Shown here piece by piece: positions 1 to 4,715 of a stretch of DNA of 6,012 nucleotides (positions are counted from its first letter, which is position 1; every line of letters starts with the position of its first letter). The notes beneath the pieces were generated by a model, which was given only the letters and a program-made list of their open reading frames with translations, did no database searches and had not been told where the DNA came from. The position numbers were made by a program, and so were the translations under genes. Source of the stretch: Chloroflexia bacterium (GTDB lineage Bacteria > Chloroflexota > Chloroflexia > QHBQ01 > JADMIH01); the NCBI GenBank assembly GCA_025927935.1, contig JAICKM010000444.1, positions 1 to 6,012 of the forward strand, in the 5' to 3' direction.

Positions 1-203
1 CACACGTTGGGTGCTGTGGATGGCGAAGGGCCGCGGGTACGGCAACGGCGGGCAGCAAAGGAGCCGGAGGAGAGAGATCAGCACCCTCTAAAGGCTATTA
101 TACCGCGCAGAGTCAAGAGGCCGCCGCGGGCGCGACCGTCAACCCACACCGCCGCAACGAACCACAACCCGCGTACCCTGTCGCACATCCGGTGCGGCAC
201 CCT
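1..203. other. Left edge, no supportable gene
   Basis: All three plus-strand frames stay open for part of this stretch, but codon choice is not like that of the good genes in the window and no start with a ribosome binding site is visible. The frame beginning at base 2 ends at 89-91 and could be the tail of a gene entering from the left, with an Arg/Gly-rich end. That is only a possibility. On the minus strand there is a TATAAT hexamer at 97-102 without a recognisable -35 partner. I see no tRNA, repeat or terminator here. Confidence 0.4.
97..102 (-). promoter_or_regulatory. Isolated -10-like hexamer TATAAT
   Basis: The minus strand reads TATAAT, a perfect sigma-70 -10 hexamer, in GC-rich surroundings, pointing off the left edge. 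No good -35 lies 16-18 bases upstream; a TTGACT is present, but only 8 bases away. It could serve a minus-strand gene beyond the window. It lies downstream of the toxin gene and is unlikely to belong to it. Confidence 0.25.
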
Positions 204-541
204 CTATAAACCTCGGATCTCGACCAGATCCTCACCCGACTCCAGGAGAGCTATCGCACTTACCAAGGTCGAGTGGAGGATTTCCTTGAGTCGTAGGTTG
301 GATGTATTACCACAGGTGATCCAGAGGACTTTGGGTGTCCGCCCAACTCATCCAGCAACAGCACGAAGTCTCTATCCTTAGTCATTACTGTTGCGCCTGC
401 TTGCTTCGCCGCCCCGAAGATTTGCCGGTCTTCGGCATCCCGCAGACCCAACTCACGCACTGCCATAGCCTGAACCCCGCAGTTCTCGCTGATCCAGTTC
501 GCCATTGTTGGAGAGAGTTGGGCGTCGATCCAGCTAATCAT
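204..541 (-). pseudogene. DUF5615 PIN-like toxin, reading frame broken by -1 shift
   Basis: This is the toxin half of a DUF433/DUF5615 type II toxin-antitoxin pair, a presumed PIN-fold ribonuclease. From the ATG at 541 the zero frame gives 71 good residues: WIDAQLSP at 4-11 with Asp6, the LGLRDAED segment at 31-38, and MTKDRDF at 53-59 with Asp56 and Asp58, which are the acidic residues expected of a PIN active site. After Lys71 the zero frame turns into unrelated sequence and stops at 260-262. The -1 frame instead continues VLWITCGNTSN and NLRLKEIL, the expected C-terminal half of the family, to a TAG at 204-206. The joined product is 112 residues, the normal family length, and matches the family pattern without a gap. 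The switch falls on C_CCA_AAG at 329-335. This is either a one-base deletion (pseudogene or sequencing error) or a programmed -1 frameshift. The start overlaps the antitoxin stop as ATGA, implying translational coupling. Family assignment is confident; functional state is unknown. Confidence 0.82.
329..335 (-). other. Slippery heptamer C_CCA_AAG in the toxin gene
   Basis: In the zero frame set by the ATG at 541, the codons run CAC CCA AAG, so the heptamer has the X_XXY_YYZ phase needed for simultaneous -1 slippage. After a slip the next codons are GTC CTC TGG, which restore the conserved C-terminal half. I see no strong hairpin just downstream; a weak GGAT/ATCC pairing is possible. Upstream there is only a poor purine-rich stretch. 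The same sequence could equally be the scar of a lost base. Confidence 0.4.
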
Positions 542-762
542 ACGACCAACATAGGATGGTCCAACTTACGAGCAGCATACAGCAAGGCCGCTTGTAGGTC
601 TTCCAACTCCAGATCTGGCAACTCCTCGAGGATCTGTGCGGCGTCCAGCCCGGCGGCGTACAGGTCTAAAATATCCGTAACACGGATGCGCATGCCCCGG
701 ATGCAGGGACGCCCTCCGCACTGCGCGGAGTTACTCGTAATCCGGTCCAATAGCTGCGACAT
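538..762 (-). CDS. DUF433 family antitoxin (VapB45-like)
   Basis: A 74-residue DUF433 protein, the antitoxin partner of DUF5615 PIN-like toxins. The N-terminal part carries the hallmark RITSN and CGGRPCIRG (15-23) followed by MRIRVTDILDLYAAG (24-38), and the helical second half has the ILEELPDLELEDLQAALLYAA pattern in residues 44-64. The family is thought to bind DNA through a helix-turn-helix-like fold and to neutralise its toxin. The ATG at 762 is preceded by GGGAGGA with a 4-base spacer. Its TGA overlaps the ATG of the toxin (538-541), as is usual for such pairs. Length and motifs are complete, so the antitoxin looks intact although its toxin frame is broken. Autoregulation from the upstream inverted repeats is an inference. 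Confidence 0.93.
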   Translation of the reverse strand: MSQLLDRITSNSAQCGGRPCIRGMRIRVTDILDLYAAGLDAAQILEELPDLELEDLQAALLYAARKLDHPMLVV

Positions 763-766
763 GGCT

Positions 767-773
767 TCCTCCC
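767..773 (-). promoter_or_regulatory. Shine-Dalgarno of the antitoxin gene
   Basis: GGGAGGA lies 4 bases upstream of the ATG at 762. It fixes the start and indicates that the toxin-antitoxin pair has its own translation entry rather than depending on nagA. Confidence 0.75.
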
Positions 774-832
774 ATTAACTGAACCAACCTGGCTGCCGGC
801 AGTGACGCTACGGCACGAAATGCTGATCGGAC

Positions 833-844
833 TAGTTAACACTA
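833..844. promoter_or_regulatory. Inverted repeat TAGT-N4-ACTA, candidate operator
   Basis: TAGT at 833-836 and ACTA at 841-844 are inverted copies around TAAC. The palindrome GTTAAC (835-840) sits inside. It lies about 70 bases upstream of the antitoxin start in a locally A/T-rich stretch, where a toxin-antitoxin operator would be expected. Short arms make chance possible. Confidence 0.3.
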
Positions 845-847
845 ACC

Positions 848-853
848 ATTTTA
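848..853 (-). promoter_or_regulatory. Candidate -10 of the toxin-antitoxin operon
   Basis: The minus strand reads TAAAAT, one or two changes from TATAAT. No convincing -35 is seen at 16-18 bases upstream. It abuts the inverted repeat at 853-864 and lies near the one at 833-844, so a repressor bound to either could block it. Weak evidence. Confidence 0.25.
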
Positions 854-864
854 GCATGAATGCT
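853..864. promoter_or_regulatory. Inverted repeat AGCAT-GA-ATGCT, candidate operator
   Basis: A perfect 5-bp inverted repeat with a 2-base centre, adjacent to the possible -10 at 848-853. Because DUF433 proteins resemble DNA-binding antitoxins, this is a plausible autoregulation site for the pair. This is inferred from position only. Confidence 0.35.
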
Positions 865-955
865 ACTCCCTGGCTACCCACTCATAAATACCGAGGGCCA
901 ATAGTGGCGATGACCATCGCGATATGCAGTGCGCCAGAAGGCAAGAGATACCCCG

Positions 956-967
956 CCGCCGAAGCGG
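956..967 (-). terminator. Small UUCG hairpin after nagA
   Basis: On the minus strand CCGC-TTCG-GCGG forms a short stem closed by the very stable C(UUCG)G tetraloop, beginning 7 bases after the nagA stop. No T-tract follows, so it is at best a weak terminator or a 3'-end stabilising hairpin. Confidence 0.3.
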
Positions 968-974
968 AGACTAC

Positions 975-2174
975 TTACGGCTGACCGCCGTTGCCTTTGG
1001 CCTCATACACGATGGTGCCCTCGGCCACCGTCAAGCGGACCTGTAGATCGGCATCCAGCAACACGAGGTCGGCATCCTTGCCCACCTCCAGGCTGCCTTT
1101 CGTCGCCGCCAGGCCGATGGCGCGGGCGGCGTTGAGGCTGCTCATGGGCCACGCTTCGCGCAGGGGCCACCTGGTTGCCACCAGGATGTTGCGCAGGGCG
1201 CGGTCCAGGGTCAGAGTGCTGCCGGCCAGCGTCCCGTCGGGCAAGCGGACCGCGCCATCCCGCACATGGATCGTCCGCCCCGCGAAGGGATACTCGCCAT
1301 CAGGTAGGCCGGCGGGCCGGACGGCGTCCGTGACCAGGATCACGCCCGCCGGTCCCTTTGCCGCCGCCAGCACCTGCATCGCCGCAGGGTGGACGTGAAT
1401 GTTGTCGGCAATCAGTTCGCAATTGATCTCGGGTAGCGTCAGGATGGCCCCGACCGTTCCCGGTTCCCGGTGGCCCAGGGGAAGCATGGCGTTGTAGCTG
1501 TGCGTGGCTTGCCGCACCCCCAGGGCGACGGCGTGCACCATCTGCTCGTAGGTCGCCGCCGTGTGCGCCGCCGTGACCGTCACCCCGCGCCGCACGCACT
1601 CCTCGATCAGCCACGCGTTCTCCGGATATTCCGGTGCCACCGCCAACAAGCGCACCACGCCCGTAGCGAGCCACTCTTCTGCTTCCTCCCGGTCGGCGCG
1701 GCGGATGAACTGCGGGTCCTGGGCGCCGCATTTGGCCGGATTCAGGTAAGGGCCTTCCAGGTGGGCGCCTACAATCGTCGCCCCATCCGGTTGCGGGCCG
1801 ATCAACGAATCCACAGCGGCCAGCATCGCGTTCGTCGCCGCGCGGGAGGCCGTCCAACTCGACGGCAAGAATGCCGTGACGCCGTGCTGGGCGGCGAACT
1901 GAGCCATGATATGCAGGGCCTGCGGGGTCGCATCCATGGCCTCGTGGCCCAGCGCGCCGTGGAAATGCAGATCGATAAACCCCGGCAGCAAAGACGTGCC
2001 GGCGCAATCAATATGGCGCGTGATGAAGCCAGGTGGGAAGGGGGGCGGTTGCCCCGGACCGAGCAAGTGGATATGGCGGCCCTCGGTCAGCAGCCAGCCG
2101 GGTTCCCAGACGTTCACCGGCCCGAACAGTTGAGCATCGGTGAACAGCAAGCGTGGAGGCTCAGTCTTGGTCAT
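975..2174 (-). CDS. nagA: N-acetylglucosamine-6-phosphate deacetylase
   Basis: Cytoplasmic enzyme that removes acetate from N-acetylglucosamine-6-phosphate to give glucosamine-6-phosphate, a step in amino-sugar catabolism and cell-wall recycling. The 399-residue protein has the amidohydrolase (TIM barrel) order: a small N-terminal beta segment, LHFHG at 69-73 (His70, His72), GAHLEGPYLNP at 136-146 with metal-ligand Glu140, AAHTAATYE at 202-210 with His204, ATHSYNAM at 223-230 with His225, DNIHVHP at 257-263 for substrate contact, and VTDA at 281-284 with catalytic Asp283. SSLNAARAIGL and GKDADLVLLD near the end complete the family signature. All expected active-site residues are present and the length is usual. 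The ATG at 2174 is preceded by GAAGGG with an 8-base spacer. It lies 318 bases downstream of the channel gene, beyond a strong hairpin, and so is probably transcribed separately. No nagB, nagK or sugar transporter is in view. Confidence 0.96.
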   Translation of the reverse strand: MTKTEPPRLLFTDAQLFGPVNVWEPGWLLTEGRHIHLLGPGQPPPFPPGFITRHIDCAGTSLLPGFIDLHFHGALGHEAMDATPQALHIMAQFAAQHGVTAFLPSSWTASRAATNAMLAAVDSLIGPQPDGATIVGAHLEGPYLNPAKCGAQDPQFIRRADREEAEEWLATGVVRLLAVAPEYPENAWLIEECVRRGVTVTAAHTAATYEQMVHAVALGVRQATHSYNAMLPLGHREPGTVGAILTLPEINCELIADNIHVHPAAMQVLAAAKGPAGVILVTDAVRPAGLPDGEYPFAGRTIHVRDGAVRLPDGTLAGSTLTLDRALRNILVATRWPLREAWPMSSLNAARAIGLAATKGSLEVGKDADLVLLDADLQVRLTVAEGTIVYEAKGNGGQP

Positions 2175-2182
2175 GTAGCGAT

Positions 2183-2188
2183 CCCTTC
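2183..2188 (-). promoter_or_regulatory. Shine-Dalgarno of nagA
   Basis: GAAGGG on the minus strand, 8 bases before the ATG at 2174. It supports that start; the core is moderate rather than consensus. Confidence 0.55.
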
Positions 2189-2231
2189 AAAAGATAGGTG
2201 CGGGTATGGCAGCGCCACGCGCCGCCCATGT

Positions 2232-2325
2232 AGTTGTGCAGAATCCCGGCCACGGATCATCTGTCGCGCAGCGGGGGCAGTTGTGCAGAATCCCGGCCAC
2301 GAATTACCTGTGGCGTAGCGGGGTG
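2232..2325. repeat. Two tandem copies of a 47-bp unit
   Basis: The unit beginning at 2232 is repeated at 2279. The first 23 bases, AGTTGTGCAGAATCCC through CACG, are identical in both; the next 22 differ at five positions, and the last two also differ. On the minus strand each copy can form a small hairpin around GTGGCCG: the left copy pairs AUCC with GGAU, the right copy AUUC with GGAU through a G-U pair, so one of the differences preserves pairing. The copies lie in the nagA leader, 58 to 151 bases before its start. They could be a duplicated regulator site or a neutral duplication. Confidence 0.8.
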
Positions 2326-2329
2326 TGAC

Positions 2330-2354
2330 GCCGGCGCCGGGGAGAAACGCCGGC
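2330..2354. other. GC-rich hairpin in the nagA leader
   Basis: GCCGGCG at 2330-2336 and CGCCGGC at 2348-2354 are perfect 7-bp inverted arms with an 11-base loop. It has no T-tract on either strand, so it is not a classic intrinsic terminator. It sits directly upstream of the tandem repeats in nagA orientation and could be a leader structure. Confidence 0.5.
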
Positions 2355-2452
2355 AAGCATCCGTTGAAGCCGTCGGACTGCTCAATATTCGACAAAGTGG
2401 GCGACGCTGGGAGCACAACCAGCGGAGAAATTGGCGGCAGACTCAGAACTTG

Positions 2453-2483
2453 GGGGGCACCCTATCACACGGGGGGTGCCCCC
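2453..2483 (-). terminator. Strong hairpin after the sigma/channel operon
   Basis: GGGGGCACCC at 2453-2462 and GGGTGCCCCC at 2474-2483 form a perfect 10-bp stem with an 11-base loop, starting 9 bases after the channel gene stop. On the minus strand it is followed by CCAAGTTCTG, which is not a proper U-tract. It is therefore a terminator-like structure or an RNA 3'-end stabiliser that probably marks the operon end. Termination efficiency cannot be judged. Confidence 0.55.
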
Positions 2484-2492
2484 GCGGCGTGC

Positions 2493-3332
2493 TTACGACT
2501 GCGCAGGGGGCGGCGCGACGGGGGGCGGCGTCTGTACAACCGACTCGATCAGCAAGGCATTCGGGATGACCAGATCGCCGTCCGCCGTGGCGACGACAGT
2601 GTTGACACTGCCTATACTGGTGATTTCGCCCCGCGCCTGGTTGAACACGATGGGGCGGCCCACCGCGAAGCGCTGCCGGGTGTAGTAGCCGGCGAGGATT
2701 TGCTGAACGGTGTTGCGCGCGCCGAGGCCGAGCGCCAATCCCACGGCCAGGCCGAACGCCGCGATGCCGATGGTGAGCGCGGTGACCAGGATACCCGTGT
2801 CCAGTCCCAACACCCCCAGCGCAATGATTACGACAAACAGGCTGATCAGATACTGGACCAGGCGCCCCACACGGCCGGCATAGCCCAGATCGGCCTCGGT
2901 GCCGACCCGCGTGACCAGGTCGCCGACGAACTTGGCGACGATCCCGCCGAGCAGAAAGACCACCAGGGCGGCGATGAGGTTGGGCAGGAACGTCAGCACC
3001 TGTTCCAGGACGCGGGCCACGGCTTCCAGGCCCATTAAGCGCGTGGAGGTGATCAGGAAGGAGAGCAGGAGGAGGACAAACACGGTCTGGACCACGATCT
3101 GCGATAAGGGCGTGCGCACGCCCAGCCCCCGCAACGTCCCGGTAATGCCTGTGCGCTCGACCAGCGGGTCAAACTGCGCGTGGCGTAGCACGAAACCCAG
3201 GATCCCCCGCACGAGCCACGCGATCAGGTAGCCGATCACGAGGATAATCAGGCCGTTGATCAGCCGGGGGATAAAATCGATAATGTCCGTGAGCACTTTG
3301 GTCAGCGCGTCGATCACGACATGGAAATCCAT
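2493..3332 (-). CDS. MscS-like / conserved TM helix channel protein
   Basis: A 279-residue integral membrane protein of the 'conserved TM helix' and small-conductance mechanosensitive channel type. Five hydrophobic segments are visible, roughly 24-49, 74-96, 116-140, 157-176 and 179-212. Segments one and three start with related FIPRLINGL and FLPNLIAAL sequences followed by similar charged linkers, an internal repeat typical of this family. The last segment is Gly/Ala-rich, like the pore-lining helix of MscS, and is followed by a short beta domain (221-265) with FAVGRPIVF and GDLVIPNALLIESVV, the MscS pattern. The large C-terminal cage domain is absent; the protein ends in a Pro-rich tail. 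ATG at 3332 has GGGAGGGG 2 bases upstream. It begins 23 bases after the small upstream gene, so it is most likely the third gene of the sigma operon. Whether it gates under tension is not known. Confidence 0.88.
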   Translation of the reverse strand: MDFHVVIDALTKVLTDIIDFIPRLINGLIILVIGYLIAWLVRGILGFVLRHAQFDPLVERTGITGTLRGLGVRTPLSQIVVQTVFVLLLLSFLITSTRLMGLEAVARVLEQVLTFLPNLIAALVVFLLGGIVAKFVGDLVTRVGTEADLGYAGRVGRLVQYLISLFVVIIALGVLGLDTGILVTALTIGIAAFGLAVGLALGLGARNTVQQILAGYYTRQRFAVGRPIVFNQARGEITSIGSVNTVVATADGDLVIPNALLIESVVQTPPPVAPPPAQS

Positions 3333-3355
3333 GACCCCTCCCGTATCGATTCCAT

Positions 3356-3691
3356 TCAGGGGGCAGCGGCCGGCGACGCCGGCAAGACGCCAAAGATCGC
3401 GGCAAAGATTTCCAGCAGTGTGCGCCCCAGCCCGCCCAGCCCCAGGTCGAGCAGGGCCAGCAGCGTGCTGTCGGCGCGCACGCGCTCCAGCACCCGCGCT
3501 TCAAAGCCGGGCGGGACCACGATAGACGCCGCGGCCAGTTCCCGCATGAGGGCTTGCACGCGCCGGGCAATCGCCACTTCGGCAGCGGCCTGCGGGTGCG
3601 CGGCAAGCCAGGCATCCCACTCAGGACCGCTCCGGGTCCCATCCACAATATCCGCCACGATCGCGGCGTCGTCATCGCTGAGCGGCAGCAT
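3356..3691 (-). CDS. Putative anti-sigma factor, cysteine-free
   Basis: A 111-residue protein encoded 19 bases downstream of the ECF sigma gene. The pattern WDAWLAAHP...AAAEVAIARRVQALMREL (25-52) followed by VPPGFEARVLERV (59-71) resembles the helical sigma-binding part and linker of anti-sigma factors. The Cys/His zinc motif of the usual zf-HC2 type is lacking: there is no cysteine at all. The C-terminal third (76-104) is hydrophobic with Leu, Gly, Ile and Phe, interrupted by Arg90 and Glu94, so it may be a short membrane-associated or amphipathic helix. Start choice: AGAGGAG at 3699-3705 is 7 bases from the ATG at 3691. The in-frame TTG (3697) and GTG (3694) lie too close to it. The role is inferred from position and weak similarity; an unrelated small accessory protein remains possible. 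Confidence 0.65.
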   Translation of the reverse strand: MLPLSDDDAAIVADIVDGTRSGPEWDAWLAAHPQAAAEVAIARRVQALMRELAAASIVVPPGFEARVLERVRADSTLLALLDLGLGGLGRTLLEIFAAIFGVLPASPAAAP

Positions 3692-3698
3692 CACCAAT

Positions 3699-3705
3699 CT
3701 CCTCT
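3699..3705 (-). promoter_or_regulatory. Shine-Dalgarno deciding the anti-sigma start
   Basis: AGAGGAG is 7 bases from ATG 3691, 4 from GTG 3694 and 1 from TTG 3697. The spacing favours the ATG and removes two residues from the longest possible reading. Confidence 0.7.
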
Positions 3706-3710
3706 AGCCC

Positions 3711-4346
3711 CTAGTGCGCCGGCGATGCGGCGTCGCCGGCGTCACGGGCGGCGCGGGCCACACCAGGACATACCTGATCGAGCAACTGCTGGAAGGCCAG
3801 GCGCGCCCGGTGAATACGCATTTTCACCGCGCTCAGCCCCAGTTTCAGGCCGGCGGCAATCTCCTGATACGGGCGGCCCTCGACATCGCGCAGGATCAGT
3901 ACGGCGCGCCCGTCCGGATCAAGGCTGGTCAACGCGGCCTGCAAACAGGCGTACAACTCGCGCCGTAGGGCCGCTTGCTCCGGGGTCAGCGTGCGCGCAT
4001 CCACATAGCGTGGCTCCTCGTCGCCGGCCGGGTTGTCCGGCGTGAGGGGTTGGGTCTGCGGGCGGCGCTTGCGCGTGGTCAGCAGATCCAGGCAGGTATT
4101 GCTGGTAATGCGATAGATCCAACTCGTCAGCGTGGCCGGCTCCTCTAGAGTCCGGATGCCGCGATGGACTTTGAGAAAGACCTCTTGCGCCGCGTCCTCG
4201 GCATCCTGCCGATTCCCCAGCAGCCGAAAGGCCAGACTATAGACTCGTGACTCATAGACGCGCACGAGCCGCTCAAACGGTCGAAAGTCGCCGGGTGGCG
4301 CGTTCCGGCATTGCGTAACCAGCTCTTCCGGCGGTAGGGTATCCAT
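3711..4346 (-). CDS. ECF (RpoE-like) RNA polymerase sigma factor
   Basis: A 211-residue extracytoplasmic-function sigma factor, which directs RNA polymerase to a small stress regulon. Region 2 spans about 21-95 and shows FERLVRVYESRVYSLAFRLL, then NRQDAEDAAQEVFLKV (45-60) with the core-binding and -10-recognising helix, and TSWIYRITSNTCLDLL (74-89). A charged Pro-rich linker follows. Region 4 spans about 134-190, with ALTSLDPDGRAVLILRDVEG and the helix-turn-helix YQEIAAGLKLGLSAVKMRIHR (160-180) that reads the -35. The tail after 190 is short and Ala-rich, with no extra regulatory domain. ATG at 4346 is preceded by AGGAGA with a 4-base spacer. It heads an operon with the putative anti-sigma and channel genes. 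No GGAAC-type autoregulatory ECF promoter was found upstream. Family call is secure; the subgroup and target genes are not known. Confidence 0.95.
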   Translation of the reverse strand: MDTLPPEELVTQCRNAPPGDFRPFERLVRVYESRVYSLAFRLLGNRQDAEDAAQEVFLKVHRGIRTLEEPATLTSWIYRITSNTCLDLLTTRKRRPQTQPLTPDNPAGDEEPRYVDARTLTPEQAALRRELYACLQAALTSLDPDGRAVLILRDVEGRPYQEIAAGLKLGLSAVKMRIHRARLAFQQLLDQVCPGVARAARDAGDAASPAH

Positions 4347-4388
4347 TGAATCTCCTGGGCGGCGCTGCTTTGTCGCACCGGCCCGCCC

Positions 4389-4399
4389 ATCATATCATA
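4389..4399 (-). promoter_or_regulatory. Candidate -10 of the sigma operon
   Basis: The minus strand reads TATGATATGAT, two overlapping copies of TATGAT, in an otherwise GC-rich region about 45 bases upstream of the sigma start. TTCCGT lies 17 bases further upstream as a poor -35. It is a plausible housekeeping promoter, not a proven one. Confidence 0.4.
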
Positions 4400-4460
4400 A
4401 AAGACGGCGCCGCGGGACGGAAGTCACTGGGCGCTCCTGGCGAGCACGTAACCGGATGGC

Positions 4461-4477
4461 GTGTAAGCCAGTGTAAG
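4461..4477. repeat. Direct repeat GTGTAAG, 10-bp period
   Basis: GTGTAAG occurs at 4461-4467 and again at 4471-4477, separated by CCA. A spacing of one helical turn places both copies on the same DNA face, as seen in sites of dimeric activators such as OmpR/PhoB-type response regulators. It lies roughly 60-80 bases upstream of the candidate sigma-operon -10. The binding protein is unknown. Confidence 0.4.
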
Positions 4478-4497
4478 GTTTATGACGGTCAGCATTC

Positions 4498-4510
4498 TGA
4501 TCGACGATCA
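4498..4510. promoter_or_regulatory. Perfect palindrome TGATCG-A-CGATCA
   Basis: Six-base arms around a single central base give exact dyad symmetry, typical of a dimeric repressor or activator site. It lies between the divergent genes and immediately upstream of a TATGGT (4519-4524) that could be a weak plus-strand -10. Function is inferred from symmetry only. Confidence 0.45.
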
Positions 4511-4531
4511 ACCCTGGATATGGTGCGGTAA

Positions 4532-4545
4532 GTGCCCATGGGCAC
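4532..4545. promoter_or_regulatory. Perfect 14-bp palindrome GTGCCCATGGGCAC
   Basis: Exact dyad symmetry over 14 bases without a loop, therefore better suited to protein binding than to an RNA hairpin. It lies 22 bases to the right of the other palindrome, about two helical turns. It may belong to the same control region. Confidence 0.4.
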
Positions 4546-4551
4546 CCCGAA

Positions 4552-4570
4552 GCCTGCTCGTGGCGCAGGC
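4552..4570 (+). other. Hairpin GCCTGC / GCAGGC
   Basis: Six-base perfect inverted arms (4552-4557 and 4565-4570) with a 7-base loop in the presumed leader of the 165-residue gene. No T-tract follows, so I do not call it a terminator. Confidence 0.35.
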
Positions 4571-4715
4571 ACGGAGCTACCCTGCGCCGTCCGCGAACAT
4601 ACTGCGCTGCCGCCGGTAGGCGCCGGTCGCCGGGCGCGCGCCACCGCGCCGTCTCACCAGCCTGGACTCTGCCGCCATGTGTCCCGCGCGTACGGGCTCA
4701 CCAAGGATCCATCCT

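Larger units (their letters stand above)
2175..2492 (-). other. Intergenic region and leader of nagA
   Basis: This 318-base stretch holds no supportable gene. It contains the hairpin following the channel gene (2453-2483), a second GC-rich hairpin (2330-2354), a 47-bp-period tandem duplication (2232-2325) and the nagA ribosome binding site. No clear sigma-70 promoter for nagA was found; TATCTT about 17 bases upstream of the start is a possible -10 but lacks a good -35. Confidence 0.6.
4347..4715. other. Divergent regulatory region without a gene
   Basis: These 369 bases separate the leftward sigma operon from the rightward 165-residue gene. Open frames exist but lack ribosome binding sites and coding character. 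The region holds a -10-like doublet (4389-4399), a 10-bp-period direct repeat (4461-4477), two perfect palindromes (4498-4510 and 4532-4545) and a hairpin with GCCTGC/GCAGGC arms (4552-4570). The right-hand part (about 4605-4660) is extremely GC-rich with no clear element. Confidence 0.6.

Noticed and set aside
7..381. Long plus-strand open frame at the left edge
   Set aside because: It starts with TTG and lacks a ribosome site, runs antisense through the conserved DUF5615 sequence, and has a low-complexity, Arg/Pro-rich product.
1470..2318. 282-residue plus-strand open frame opposite nagA
   Set aside because: nagA has every active-site motif on the other strand; this frame is Arg/His-rich, as expected of an antisense shadow in GC-rich DNA.
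2232..2325. CRISPR-like repeat array
   Set aside because: There are only two copies, directly abutting with no unique spacer between them; this is a plain tandem duplication.
2171..2416. 81-residue minus-strand open frame from GTG 2416 whose TGA overlaps the nagA ATG as ATGA, like a coupled leader peptide
   Set aside because: It has no Shine-Dalgarno before the GTG, runs through both tandem repeats in different frames and through a hairpin, and lacks the coding bias of neighbours. The overlap may be chance.
3169..3675. 168-residue minus-strand frame across the anti-sigma and channel genes
   Set aside because: It is out of frame with two well-supported genes and has no motif or suitable start.
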